Source: Sphingobium soli
GTDB lineage: Bacteria; Pseudomonadota; Alphaproteobacteria; Sphingomonadales; Sphingomonadaceae
Assembly (NCBI RefSeq): GCF_020782245.1
Contig: NZ_JAJGNP010000011.1
Span: 61,815-125,814 of the forward strand
Direction: 5' to 3'
DNA length: 64,000 nt
Positions within the stretch are counted from its first letter, which is position 1. Each line of letters begins with the position of its first letter. Positions 20,607 to 28,198 of the stretch are shown piece by piece. The translations under genes were made by a program, and so were the position numbers. The notes under the pieces were generated by a model. That model did not search any database. It worked only from the letters and a program-made list of their open reading frames with translations, and was not told where the DNA came from.

Positions 20607-20667
20607 CATGGGTAAAAGGCGCTAGGCTATGCCCGACTTTTCGCCTGAATCCAGTAAGCGAGCCTGC

Positions 20668-21090
20668 ATGAACCGCAAAATTGACGTCGAAGCCCTGTGT
20701 CATGAAAAGGGGCTGCGCATCACAGAGCAGCGCCGGGTGATTGCCCAGGTGCTCAGTGACGCGTCCGATCATCCCGATGTCGAGGAATTGCACAAACGCT
20801 CCGCCACTATCGATCCGGGCATTTCCATCGCCACCGTGTATCGCACTGTGCGCCTGTTCGAAGAAGCCGGCATCCTGGAACGCCATGATTTCGGCGACGG
20901 TCGCGCCCGCTACGAAGCTGCGCCGGAATCGCATCATGACCATTTGATCGACGTCGAAACCGGCAACGTCATCGAATTTGTCGACCCGGAACTGGAACAG
21001 TTGCAAAAGCAGATCGCCGAAAAGCTGGGTTTCCGGCTGGTCGATCACCGTATGGAGTTGTACGGCGTCGCGCTCGACCGCAAGAACTGA
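20668..21090 (+). CDS. fur: Ferric/metal uptake regulator, Fur family
   Basis: A 140-residue Fur protein. The winged helix-turn-helix is 'GLRITEQRRVIAQVLSDAS' to 'GISIATVYRTVRLFEEAGIL', and the metal-binding/dimerisation region contains 'ESHHDHLIDVETG' and 'EFVDPELEQL'. It lacks the C-terminal C-x2-C zinc pairs of E. coli Fur, as alphaproteobacterial Fur/Mur proteins do, so it may sense iron or manganese. The ATG at 20668 gives the usual length; an ATG at 20629 with AAGG upstream would add 13 residues. Its stop is followed at once by the acyltransferase gene, with which it is probably co-transcribed. Confidence 0.92.
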   Translation: MNRKIDVEALCHEKGLRITEQRRVIAQVLSDASDHPDVEELHKRSATIDPGISIATVYRTVRLFEEAGILERHDFGDGRARYEAAPESHHDHLIDVETGNVIEFVDPELEQLQKQIAEKLGFRLVDHRMELYGVALDRKN

Positions 21091-21103
21091 CAGGATCGCG
21101 CCC

Positions 21104-21853
21104 CTGCGCTGCGCTGGCCGCCTTTTCCTGCTGGCCAGTGCCCTGCTGCTATGCCTCATCCCTCATCTCGGCTGGCGCCTGGCCGGTCGGCGCTCGCCTT
21201 GGCCCTCCCGGTTTCTGGGGCTCGCGGCGCGCGCGATCGGCGCGCGGATATCTCTCGACGGTCAACCGGCCGGCGGCGACATTTTCCTGCTCGCCAACCA
21301 TGTCAGCTGGATCGACATTCTTGCGCTGGGCGGGGCCACCGGCACGGCCTTCGTGTCGAAAGATGGCGTCGCACGATGGCCCGTCGTCGGCTGGCTGGCG
21401 GCGCAGAACAACACGGTCTTCGTTTCGCGCGAACGCCGCGGCGGCCTGTCGGGGCAGATGGACGCGCTCCGATCGGCCTTGATGGGGCATCAGCCGGTCA
21501 CGCTCTTTCCCGAAGGCACGACCGGCGACGGCACCACGCTCCTGCCGTTCAAGCCCACCCTGTTGGCCGTATTGCTACCGCCGCCGCGCCCTGTGATGAT
21601 CCAGCCGGTGCACATCGACTATGGTGCAGCCGCCTCGGACATCGCCTGGATCGGTGACGAACCCGCGGTCGACAACGTCCTGCGAATTCTGCGACGCAAG
21701 GGCCGATTGCCGATGACGATCCGCTTTCTCGCGCCCTTCGATCCGGCCAAATGCGCGGATCGCAAGGCGATCGCCGCGCTGGCGCGAGACCGGATCGCTG
21801 CCAGCATCGCCGCGCATCACCACTCTTCCGCTCCCCCCTTGCCGCCTGTATAG
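21104..21853 (+). CDS. 1-acyl-sn-glycerol-3-phosphate acyltransferase (start uncertain)
   Basis: About 250 residues of a PlsC-type membrane acyltransferase. An N-terminal hydrophobic segment ('LFLLASALLLCLIPHL') is followed by the catalytic H-x4-D box 'NHVSWID', the acceptor-binding 'FVSRERRGG' and the third block 'LFPEGTTGDG'. It would acylate lysophosphatidate or a related lysolipid. No ATG, GTG or TTG occurs at the expected start just after fur; the candidates are CTG at 21104, ATC at 21095, or a TTG at 20978 that would overlap fur by 113 bp in another frame. The stop lies 9 bp before miaB. Confidence 0.88.
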   Translation: MRCAGRLFLLASALLLCLIPHLGWRLAGRRSPWPSRFLGLAARAIGARISLDGQPAGGDIFLLANHVSWIDILALGGATGTAFVSKDGVARWPVVGWLAAQNNTVFVSRERRGGLSGQMDALRSALMGHQPVTLFPEGTTGDGTTLLPFKPTLLAVLLPPPRPVMIQPVHIDYGAAASDIAWIGDEPAVDNVLRILRRKGRLPMTIRFLAPFDPAKCADRKAIAALARDRIAASIAAHHHSSAPPLPPV

Positions 21854-21862
21854 CTGGACCGC

Positions 21863-23227
21863 ATGAATCGTAACGACGCCCCCCGAAATCCTGCGACGAC
21901 CGCGCCCACGACATTTCACGTCAAATCCTTCGGTTGCCAGATGAACGTCTATGATGGCGAGCGCATGGCCGAAATGCTGGGCACGCAGGGCATGACCCCG
22001 GCTGCCGAGGGCACGGACGCCGACCTCGTCATCCTCAACACCTGCCACATTCGTGAAAAGGCGGTGGACAAGGTGTATTCCGACATCGGCCGCCTGACCC
22101 GCGACGATGGCAGCCGTCCGATGATCGCCGTCGCCGGCTGCGTCGCACAGGCCGAAGGCAGCGAGATCCAGCGCCGGGCGCGCAATGTCGACATCGTGGT
22201 GGGGCCACAGGCCTATCATCGCCTGCCCGATCTGATCGACAAGGTCGGTCGGGGCGAAGCGGCGGTCGATACCGACATGCCAGCGGCCTCCAAATTCGGC
22301 GCGCTCCCGGCGCGCACCAAGCAGGCGCGCCCCACCGCCTTCCTTACCATCATGGAAGGGTGCGACAAATTCTGCACCTATTGCGTGGTCCCCTACACAC
22401 GCGGCGCCGAGATCAGCCGCAGTTGGAGCGCGATCGTCGATGAAGCCAAGACGCTGGTCGATGGCGGCGCGCGGGAAATCACCCTTCTTGGCCAGAATGT
22501 GAACGCCTGGACCGGGGAGGATGACAAGGGCCGGGCGCAGGGCATGGACGGACTGGTCCGTGAACTGGCGAAAATCCCTGACCTGCGCCGCATCCGCTAT
22601 ACGACCAGCCATCCCAATGACATGAGCGATGGCCTGATCGCGGCGCATGGCGACATCGACAAGCTCATGCCGTTCCTGCATCTCCCGGTGCAGGCGGGCA
22701 ATGACCGCATCCTAAAAGCGATGAACCGCAGCCACAGCGCCGACAGCTATCTGCGCATCATCGAACGGGTGCGGCAGGCGCGCCCCGACATCGCCATTTC
22801 GGGCGACTTCATCGTCGGCTTCCCCGGCGAAACGGATGCCGAATTCGAAGATACGCTGCGCATCGTCGAACAGGTGCGCTACGCCCAATGCTACAGCTTC
22901 AAATATAGCCCCCGCCCCGGAACGCCAGCCGCCGACATGGATCACCAGATACCGGCAGCGGTCATGGACGAACGGCTTTCGCGGCTTCAGGCCTTGCTCA
23001 ATCGTCAGCAGGCCGAATTCAACGCCGCGACCGTAGGGCGCACCACGCAAATCCTGCTGGAGCGCAAGGGTCGGCACCCCGGCCAGCTCATTGGCAAATC
23101 GCCCTGGCTCCAGTCGGTCGTCGTGACCGCGCCCGAGCTGTCGATCGGCGATCTGGTCACCGTCGATATCATCAGCGCCGGACCCAATAGCTTGGCTGGC
23201 GAAACCTTGAGGAGGAAGGCCGCTTGA
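21863..23227 (+). CDS. miaB: tRNA-2-methylthio-N6-dimethylallyladenosine synthase
   Basis: A 454-residue radical SAM methylthiotransferase that adds a methylthio group to i6A37 of tRNAs reading UNN codons. The N-terminal cluster cysteines are in 'SFGCQMNVYD', 'LNTCHIREKA' and 'VAGCVAQAEG'; the radical SAM C-x3-C-x2-C is 'CDKFCTYC'; and the C-terminal TRAM domain follows 'LSRLQALLNRQQAEFN'. All six cysteines are present. Position between plsC and phoH is conserved in alphaproteobacteria; the Nfu protein upstream could supply its clusters. The tRNA-Leu(UAA) in this window would be one expected substrate. Confidence 0.97.
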   Translation: MNRNDAPRNPATTAPTTFHVKSFGCQMNVYDGERMAEMLGTQGMTPAAEGTDADLVILNTCHIREKAVDKVYSDIGRLTRDDGSRPMIAVAGCVAQAEGSEIQRRARNVDIVVGPQAYHRLPDLIDKVGRGEAAVDTDMPAASKFGALPARTKQARPTAFLTIMEGCDKFCTYCVVPYTRGAEISRSWSAIVDEAKTLVDGGAREITLLGQNVNAWTGEDDKGRAQGMDGLVRELAKIPDLRRIRYTTSHPNDMSDGLIAAHGDIDKLMPFLHLPVQAGNDRILKAMNRSHSADSYLRIIERVRQARPDIAISGDFIVGFPGETDAEFEDTLRIVEQVRYAQCYSFKYSPRPGTPAADMDHQIPAAVMDERLSRLQALLNRQQAEFNAATVGRTTQILLERKGRHPGQLIGKSPWLQSVVVTAPELSIGDLVTVDIISAGPNSLAGETLRRKAA

Positions 23228-23237
23228 TCCATCGCAC

Positions 23238-23328
23238 CGTCGTTCCCGCAAGGACGGGGACCCATCTCCGGGCCGTTCCGCTAGACGCTTGGTTTGGAAG
23301 ATGGATGCCCGTCTTTGCGGGTGTGACC
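23238..23328. repeat. Paired inverted palindromic intergenic repeat
   Basis: Two ~31-nt arms in opposite orientation fill most of the miaB-phoH gap. The left arm runs 23238-23269 (core TTCCCGCAAGGACGGGGAC) and the right arm 23297-23328 (core GATGCCCGTCTTTGCGGGTG). The right arm's reverse complement matches the left arm at roughly three quarters of positions. Related single arms occur elsewhere (35561). Transcribed, the pair would fold into a long hairpin. Confidence 0.65.
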
Positions 23329-23349
23329 GTGCAAGGGAGAGGTTGACCT

Positions 23350-24354
23350 ATGTCGAAAAAGCCGCATCACAGTCCGCGCCCCGACATCGCCGAGCGCGCC
23401 CGTCTGGAAGTCACTTTCGATAAACCGCATCTGCTGGGCGCGCTGTTCGGGCAATATGACCAGAATCTGGTCGCCATCGAAAACCGCCTGGGTGTCTATA
23501 TCGCCGCGCGCGGCAACAAGCTCCAGATCGAGGGTGAGGCCGAAGCCGCCGCCCGCGCCCGCGACGTCATGACCGGCCTCTACAACCGGATTGTCGCCGG
23601 GCAGGAAATCGATTCCGGCGCAGTGGAGGCGGTGATCGCCATGTCCGCCGAACCGACGCTCGACGGCATCATCCGCCATGACGTCGCCGAACCGCCCAAG
23701 GTGATGATCCGCACCCGCAAGAAGACGATCGTGCCACGATCAGCGACGCAGGTCACCTATATGGAGGCGCTGACCCGCAACGACATCATCTTCGCCCTCG
23801 GCCCGGCAGGCACCGGCAAGACCTATCTCGCGGTCGCGCAGGCAGTCAGCCAGCTCATCACCGGCAGCGTGGATCGCCTCATCCTCTCCCGCCCGGCGGT
23901 GGAAGCGGGCGAGCGGCTGGGCTTCCTGCCCGGCGACATGAAGGACAAGGTCGATCCCTATCTGCGCCCCATCTACGACGCGCTCTATGACACGCTGCCG
24001 GCCGAACAGGTCGAACGGCGCATCGCGAGCGGCGAGATCGAGATCGCGCCGCTCGCCTTCATGCGCGGGCGCACCTTGGCCAACGCGTTCATCGTGCTCG
24101 ACGAGGCGCAGAACACAACCATCGCCCAGATGAAGATGTTCCTGACCCGCTTTGGCGAGGGCAGCCGCATGGTCATCTGCGGCGATCCCAAGCAGGTCGA
24201 CTTGCCGCAACCCGGCATCTCTGGCCTCGCCGACGCGGTGGCCCGCCTGCATGGCGTGGAAAGCATCGCCATGGTGCCATTCGGCATCGGCGACGTGGTG
24301 CGGCACCCGGTCGTCGGCCGCATCGTCCAGGCATATGAGGGGCCGGATGCTTGA
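23350..24354 (+). CDS. PhoH-like ATPase
   Basis: A 334-residue PhoH family protein. The P-loop is 'GPAGTGKTYLA', the Walker B region 'AFIVLDEAQNTTIAQMKM', with 'LTRFGEGSRMVICGDPKQVD' as the conserved C-terminal block. The N-terminal ~100 residues form a small KH-like domain. Family members are ATPases linked to RNA metabolism and stand next to ybeY in most bacteria, as here, suggesting a shared role in rRNA or RNA quality control. The ATG at 23350 is preceded by GGGAGAGG. An inverted repeat separates it from miaB and another from ybeY. Confidence 0.94.
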   Translation: MSKKPHHSPRPDIAERARLEVTFDKPHLLGALFGQYDQNLVAIENRLGVYIAARGNKLQIEGEAEAAARARDVMTGLYNRIVAGQEIDSGAVEAVIAMSAEPTLDGIIRHDVAEPPKVMIRTRKKTIVPRSATQVTYMEALTRNDIIFALGPAGTGKTYLAVAQAVSQLITGSVDRLILSRPAVEAGERLGFLPGDMKDKVDPYLRPIYDALYDTLPAEQVERRIASGEIEIAPLAFMRGRTLANAFIVLDEAQNTTIAQMKMFLTRFGEGSRMVICGDPKQVDLPQPGISGLADAVARLHGVESIAMVPFGIGDVVRHPVVGRIVQAYEGPDA

Positions 24355-24387
24355 TCTGATCCCTACACCGGTCGCCCGGATTGAGGG

Positions 24388-24466
24388 ACTGAGCGTGTCG
24401 ACAGCTGTGTATCGAAGGGCAGGCGCGCACTACATCCTTCGATACGCCGCTTCGGCAAGCTCAGCG
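24388..24466. repeat. Second type of paired inverted intergenic repeat
   Basis: Between phoH and ybeY, a left arm (24389-24418, CTGAGC...ATCGAAGG) faces a right arm (24437-24465) whose reverse complement is CTGAGCTTGCCGAAGCGGCG followed by TATCGAAGG. The arms agree at most positions with one length difference. The right-arm text (TTCGATACGCCGCTTCGGCA) resembles a dispersed repeat well known from sphingomonad and xanthomonad intergenic regions. No gene lies within. Confidence 0.7.
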
Positions 24467-24495
24467 GCTACTCAGGACGAACGGACATATAACTC

Positions 24496-25005
24496 ATGAT
24501 CGACGTCGCCCTCCTCCACGAAACCGGCTGGCCCGACGCGGACTGGCAATCCCTCGCCGACCGCGCCGTCACCGCCGCGATCGCGCACAGCCCCTATGCC
24601 GGCTTCGCAGCAGCACCCACACATTATGAAATCGCGGTGAAGCTGACCTCCGACGAGGAAGTGCATGGCCTCAATCGCGCCTATCGCGACAAGGACAAGC
24701 CGACCAACGTCCTGTCCTTTCCGATGGTGCAGGACGATCTGCTTCAGGCGACGGCCAACACCGACGATGGCGAGGTGCTGCTGGGCGACATCGTCCTGGC
24801 CGAAGGCGTCTGTGTCCAGGAAGCCGCCGACAAGGGCATCAGCATCTTGGATCATGCCACGCATCTTATCGTCCACGGCACTTTTCATTTGCTGGGATAT
24901 GACCATATGGACGACGCAGAAGCCGAAGCGATGGAAGCGCTGGAAATCGCCGCGCTGGCGTCGCTGGGCCTGGCTGACCCCTATGGGGACCGCAACGATA
25001 TTTGA
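24496..25005 (+). CDS. ybeY: Endoribonuclease YbeY (rRNA maturation factor)
   Basis: A 169-residue zinc endoribonuclease needed for 16S rRNA 3'-end processing and 70S quality control. The zinc site H-x3-H-x5-H is in 'HGTFHLLGYDH', and the family core 'NRAYRDKDKPTNVLSFPM' and 'LLGDIVLA' are intact. Position between phoH and corC is conserved across bacteria. The start at 24496 gives the family N-terminus 'MIDVALLHE'. Confidence 0.96.
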   Translation: MIDVALLHETGWPDADWQSLADRAVTAAIAHSPYAGFAAAPTHYEIAVKLTSDEEVHGLNRAYRDKDKPTNVLSFPMVQDDLLQATANTDDGEVLLGDIVLAEGVCVQEAADKGISILDHATHLIVHGTFHLLGYDHMDDAEAEAMEALEIAALASLGLADPYGDRNDI

Positions 25006-25075
25006 TGAGGCGTTTTTCCTGCAAGGTCGCTAAGGCCGATCGCGAAACGCTTCGAACAGGGGACTAGGACGACCG

Positions 25076-26011
25076 ATGGCTGAAGGCAGCCCCAAGGATG
25101 GCAACGCTTCCAAGGAAGCGGACAGTAGTAACGAGGGCGGCTTATGGAGCGGCATCAAGTCGCTGCTGTTCGGCGAGAATGCAGAAACCAGCCTGCGCAA
25201 GGAACTGGAGGAAGCGCTCGACGAATATGATGAGGAAGATGAAGAAGATCATCCGCCGGTAAAGGGCGATCTGTCCGCCATCGAACGGCAGATGCTGCGC
25301 AACCTGCTGCACTTTTCCGAACATACGGTCGATGATGTCGCCGTGCCCCGCGCCGACATCGTGGCGATCGAAGAGACGGCAAGCTTCGCAGACCTCGCGG
25401 CGCTCTTTGCCGAAGCTGGCCACAGCCGCATCCCTGTATACCGGGAAAATCTCGACACGATCGTGGGCATGATCCACATTCGCGACGCCTTTGCCATCCT
25501 GGCCGGCAAAGCGCCGGCGCCCGACACGCTTGCGCCCCTGATCCGTCAGCCGCTCTATGTGCCTGAAAGCATGGGCGCATTGGACCTGCTTGCGGAAATG
25601 CGCGCCAAGCGCACTCATCTCGCCATCGTGCTTGACGAATATTCCGGCACCGAAGGGCTGCTGACGTTCGAGGATCTGGTCGAGGAAATCGTTGGCGACG
25701 TCGAGGACGAGCATGACGACGCGCCCGAAGCGATGCTGGTGCCGCTGGACGATGGCCTGTGGGACGCTGATGCCCGCGCTGAACTCGACGATGTCGCCGA
25801 AGAAATTGATGCCCGCCTTGGCGATGTGGAGGAAGATGTCGATACGCTGGGCGGCCTGGCCTTCGTGCTCGCCGGCCGCGTGCCCGAGATGGGCGAGATT
25901 TTGGACCATCCCGAAAGCGGCTGGAAGCTGGAAATCACCGCCAGCGACAGCCGGCGCGTGACGCGCCTGCGTCTGCATCCCCCCGTGGCGCTGGAGCCGG
26001 AAGCGGAATGA
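25076..26011 (+). CDS. corC: CBS-domain transporter-associated protein, CorC/HlyC family
   Basis: A 311-residue soluble protein. After an acidic N-terminus ('EEALDEYDEEDEEDHPP') come 'LLHFSEHTVDDVAVPRADI' and two CBS motifs ('AGHSRIPVYRENLDTIVGMI' and 'RTHLAIVLDEYSGTEGLLTF'), then a C-terminal CorC_HlyC transporter-associated domain ('ARLGDVEEDVDTLGGLAFV'). Such proteins are linked to magnesium/cobalt efflux and membrane stability. In many alphaproteobacteria lnt (apolipoprotein N-acyltransferase) follows corC; here a DUF2142 gene does. Confidence 0.93.
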   Translation: MAEGSPKDGNASKEADSSNEGGLWSGIKSLLFGENAETSLRKELEEALDEYDEEDEEDHPPVKGDLSAIERQMLRNLLHFSEHTVDDVAVPRADIVAIEETASFADLAALFAEAGHSRIPVYRENLDTIVGMIHIRDAFAILAGKAPAPDTLAPLIRQPLYVPESMGALDLLAEMRAKRTHLAIVLDEYSGTEGLLTFEDLVEEIVGDVEDEHDDAPEAMLVPLDDGLWDADARAELDDVAEEIDARLGDVEEDVDTLGGLAFVLAGRVPEMGEILDHPESGWKLEITASDSRRVTRLRLHPPVALEPEAE

Positions 26012-26101
26012 CGACGCCGCCCTATGTAACGCGCCGTTGAAAATCTGGCCACATTGCGAGACAGTCGCGAAATATTAAGCCGTCGCGGCTAAATTTTGCC
26101 G

Positions 26102-27586
26102 ATGCGGAACGAACGACAGCGATTTTCTGGCCTGGAACGCGCGGACATGCTGTTCTCCGCGCCATGGAGCCGGTCGGAAAAGCTGTTGCTTGCCCTCCTG
26201 TGCCTGCTCACGCTCTTCTTCTGCCTCGTGACGCCCCCCTTCCAGGCGCCGGACGAAAATCAACATTATATGAAGGCGTTGGCGGTCAGGCAGGGGGATG
26301 TGCTGACGCAGCAGCGTGGTCCGGCGATCGGCACGACATTGCCACGTGCCGCGCTGGACATCCATCGCATCGACTTTCCCACCGACGTGCCCGCCACGGT
26401 GCGGGTGTTCGACGCGGATCAATTGCGACGGAGCGCCGCCGCCGACGCGGGTCGCACCGGGACTGACTTTGCCGATTTCCCCAATGTCGCCAGCTATGCG
26501 CCCACACTCTATGTGCCAGGGGCCGTGGGTCTGGCGGCGGCCAAGGGGCTGGGCCTGTCGTCGCTTGGCACCTTCTATGTCGGACGCCTCGTCAACGCGC
26601 TGACCGGCCTCGCCCTGCTGATCGCCGCGCTGCAACTGCTACCTTTCGGCCGTAATGCGCTGCTCGTCACCGCCTTGCTGCCGACCTTCGCCTACCAGAC
26701 GGGCTCGCTTTCTCCCGATGCCGTCATCAACGGCCTTGGCTTTGTGGGGCTGGCGCTTGCCCTGCGGATCGGGTTCATGGGCTCGGCACCGGCTCGCTCG
26801 GTCGGACTGCTCCTCACCGGACCGTTGCTGGCCCTGTGCAAGGGCGTCTATCTGCCGCTCATGGCCGCAGGCCTTCGCTGGCCGACGCGACGCGATCCCC
26901 GCCAGTGGCTGATCCTCGGCGCGATGGCGCTGGGCTCGATCGCCTTCCTGGGCTGGATGCACTATTCCGGTGGCAGCCAGGCGCTTTACCATATCCAGTC
27001 GCGCAAAACCGGCGAGACGATGATGACCGCGCCACTGCGCGATCAGCTTGCCATGATTCTCGCCTCCCCGGTTAATTATGTCCATATCCTCGTCACCAGC
27101 GTCATTGAACGCGCGCCGGTCTATGCGCTTCAGATTGTCGGGCGGTTCGGCTGGAACGCGATCCTACTGCCCCTGCTCGCCTATCCGCTCGCCGCGCTGA
27201 TGCTTGCTGCCGGGGTGTCGACGGGCTCGGGCGCGCGCTTTGGCCTGGGGCAGCGTATCTGGTGGCTTGCTGTCGCCCTCGGTGTCGCGCTGCTCATAGA
27301 AACCGCTATGTATCTGACTGGCACGCCGCTCGGCGCGGATTATATCCAGGGTACGCAGGGGCGCTACTTCCTGCCGGTGCTGCCGCTGGTGCTGATTGCG
27401 CTGTCACCGGCACGCGCTGTCATCGGCGCGCATAGGCTGCTCATCTGGACGGCGATCCCCTTATCGCTGATCGCCGCGAGCAGCGCCTTCGACAGTTTCT
27501 GGGTCCACGGCTTCATTACCAGCGATGGAATGCCTCCGCACGGCAGCATTGCGCGCGCGCTGCTGCTTCCCTCCCCGCGCTGGTAG
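26102..27586 (+). CDS. DUF2142 family multi-pass membrane protein
   Basis: About 494 residues with roughly 11-12 hydrophobic segments. The first periplasmic loop carries 'FQAPDENQHYMKALAVRQGD', the DUF2142 signature with an acidic pair, reminiscent of GT-C membrane glycosyltransferases. A long loop with 'SYAPTLYVPGAVGLAAAKGL' follows. The function of the family is not known; involvement in transferring lipid-linked sugars or in cell-envelope assembly is an inference from fold-like features. The ATG at 26102 is used; an ATG at 26147 is also possible. Its 3' end overlaps the opposite-strand PAP2 gene by 126 bp. Confidence 0.82.
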   Translation: MRNERQRFSGLERADMLFSAPWSRSEKLLLALLCLLTLFFCLVTPPFQAPDENQHYMKALAVRQGDVLTQQRGPAIGTTLPRAALDIHRIDFPTDVPATVRVFDADQLRRSAAADAGRTGTDFADFPNVASYAPTLYVPGAVGLAAAKGLGLSSLGTFYVGRLVNALTGLALLIAALQLLPFGRNALLVTALLPTFAYQTGSLSPDAVINGLGFVGLALALRIGFMGSAPARSVGLLLTGPLLALCKGVYLPLMAAGLRWPTRRDPRQWLILGAMALGSIAFLGWMHYSGGSQALYHIQSRKTGETMMTAPLRDQLAMILASPVNYVHILVTSVIERAPVYALQIVGRFGWNAILLPLLAYPLAALMLAAGVSTGSGARFGLGQRIWWLAVALGVALLIETAMYLTGTPLGADYIQGTQGRYFLPVLPLVLIALSPARAVIGAHRLLIWTAIPLSLIAASSAFDSFWVHGFITSDGMPPHGSIARALLLPSPRW

Positions 27587-28198
27587 CCAGATCGCGCAGA
27601 AAGCCAGCCAGCCCAGCCCCTCAATCCAGCCGGCCAGTACGTCGCTGGGCCAATGGACCCCCAGCCAGACGCGGCTGACCCCGATCAGCAGGATTGCGAC
27701 CGCCGCGCTCCAATAGGCGCCACGCCGCCCGAAGAGCATCGCCAGCGCGCCGAAAAACATCATGTTCCCCGCCGAATGGCCGCTTGGAAAGCTGTATGTG
27801 TGGACGATATCGAGATGCGGCAGCAAGTCCGGGCGCGGCGCGGCAAAGGCCTGTTTCAACGCCAGGTTGAGCAGCGTCCCGACCGCCATCATGCCCGCCA
27901 GCCACATCGCGGATCGCCGATAGCCAGCCCAGATGAGTGGCGCCAGCACCAACGCCAGCAGCGTGATGCGCCCCAGCGTGCCACCGATGGCAGACGCCAG
28001 CCGCATCACCATCGTCACCGTGCCGCCCGGCCCGGTGTCCCGCCCTTCGCCCGCCAGCGTCATCAGCCCGACATTGATTTCGTCCAGCCATCCGAAACGC
28101 TGCGCGAACGCGATCAGCAACACGCAAAAAAGCGCGAGAGCCAAAGCTCCCGCGCCTTTTGTCACTGATCGCCGGTCAGATATGAAGCGCGCGCCCAT
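27461..28198 (-). CDS. PAP2 superfamily phosphatase
   Basis: A ~245-residue membrane phosphatase with all three motifs of the PAP2 family: K-x6-RP in 'KQAFAAPRP', 'PSGHS', and S-R-x5-H-x3-D in 'SRVWLGVHWPSD'. Five or six hydrophobic segments surround them. Likely substrates are lipid phosphates such as undecaprenyl pyrophosphate or phosphatidic acid. Two starts compete: ATG at 28198, which overlaps the end of lpdA by 23 bp, and GTG at 28165 just after lpdA's stop, which begins right before the first membrane helix. The polar C-terminal ~40 residues lie in the overlap with the convergent DUF2142 gene. Confidence 0.88.
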   Translation of the reverse strand: MGARFISDRRSVTKGAGALALALFCVLLIAFAQRFGWLDEINVGLMTLAGEGRDTGPGGTVTMVMRLASAIGGTLGRITLLALVLAPLIWAGYRRSAMWLAGMMAVGTLLNLALKQAFAAPRPDLLPHLDIVHTYSFPSGHSAGNMMFFGALAMLFGRRGAYWSAAVAILLIGVSRVWLGVHWPSDVLAGWIEGLGWLAFCAIWLPARGGKQQRARNAAVRRHSIAGNEAVDPETVEGAARGDQR

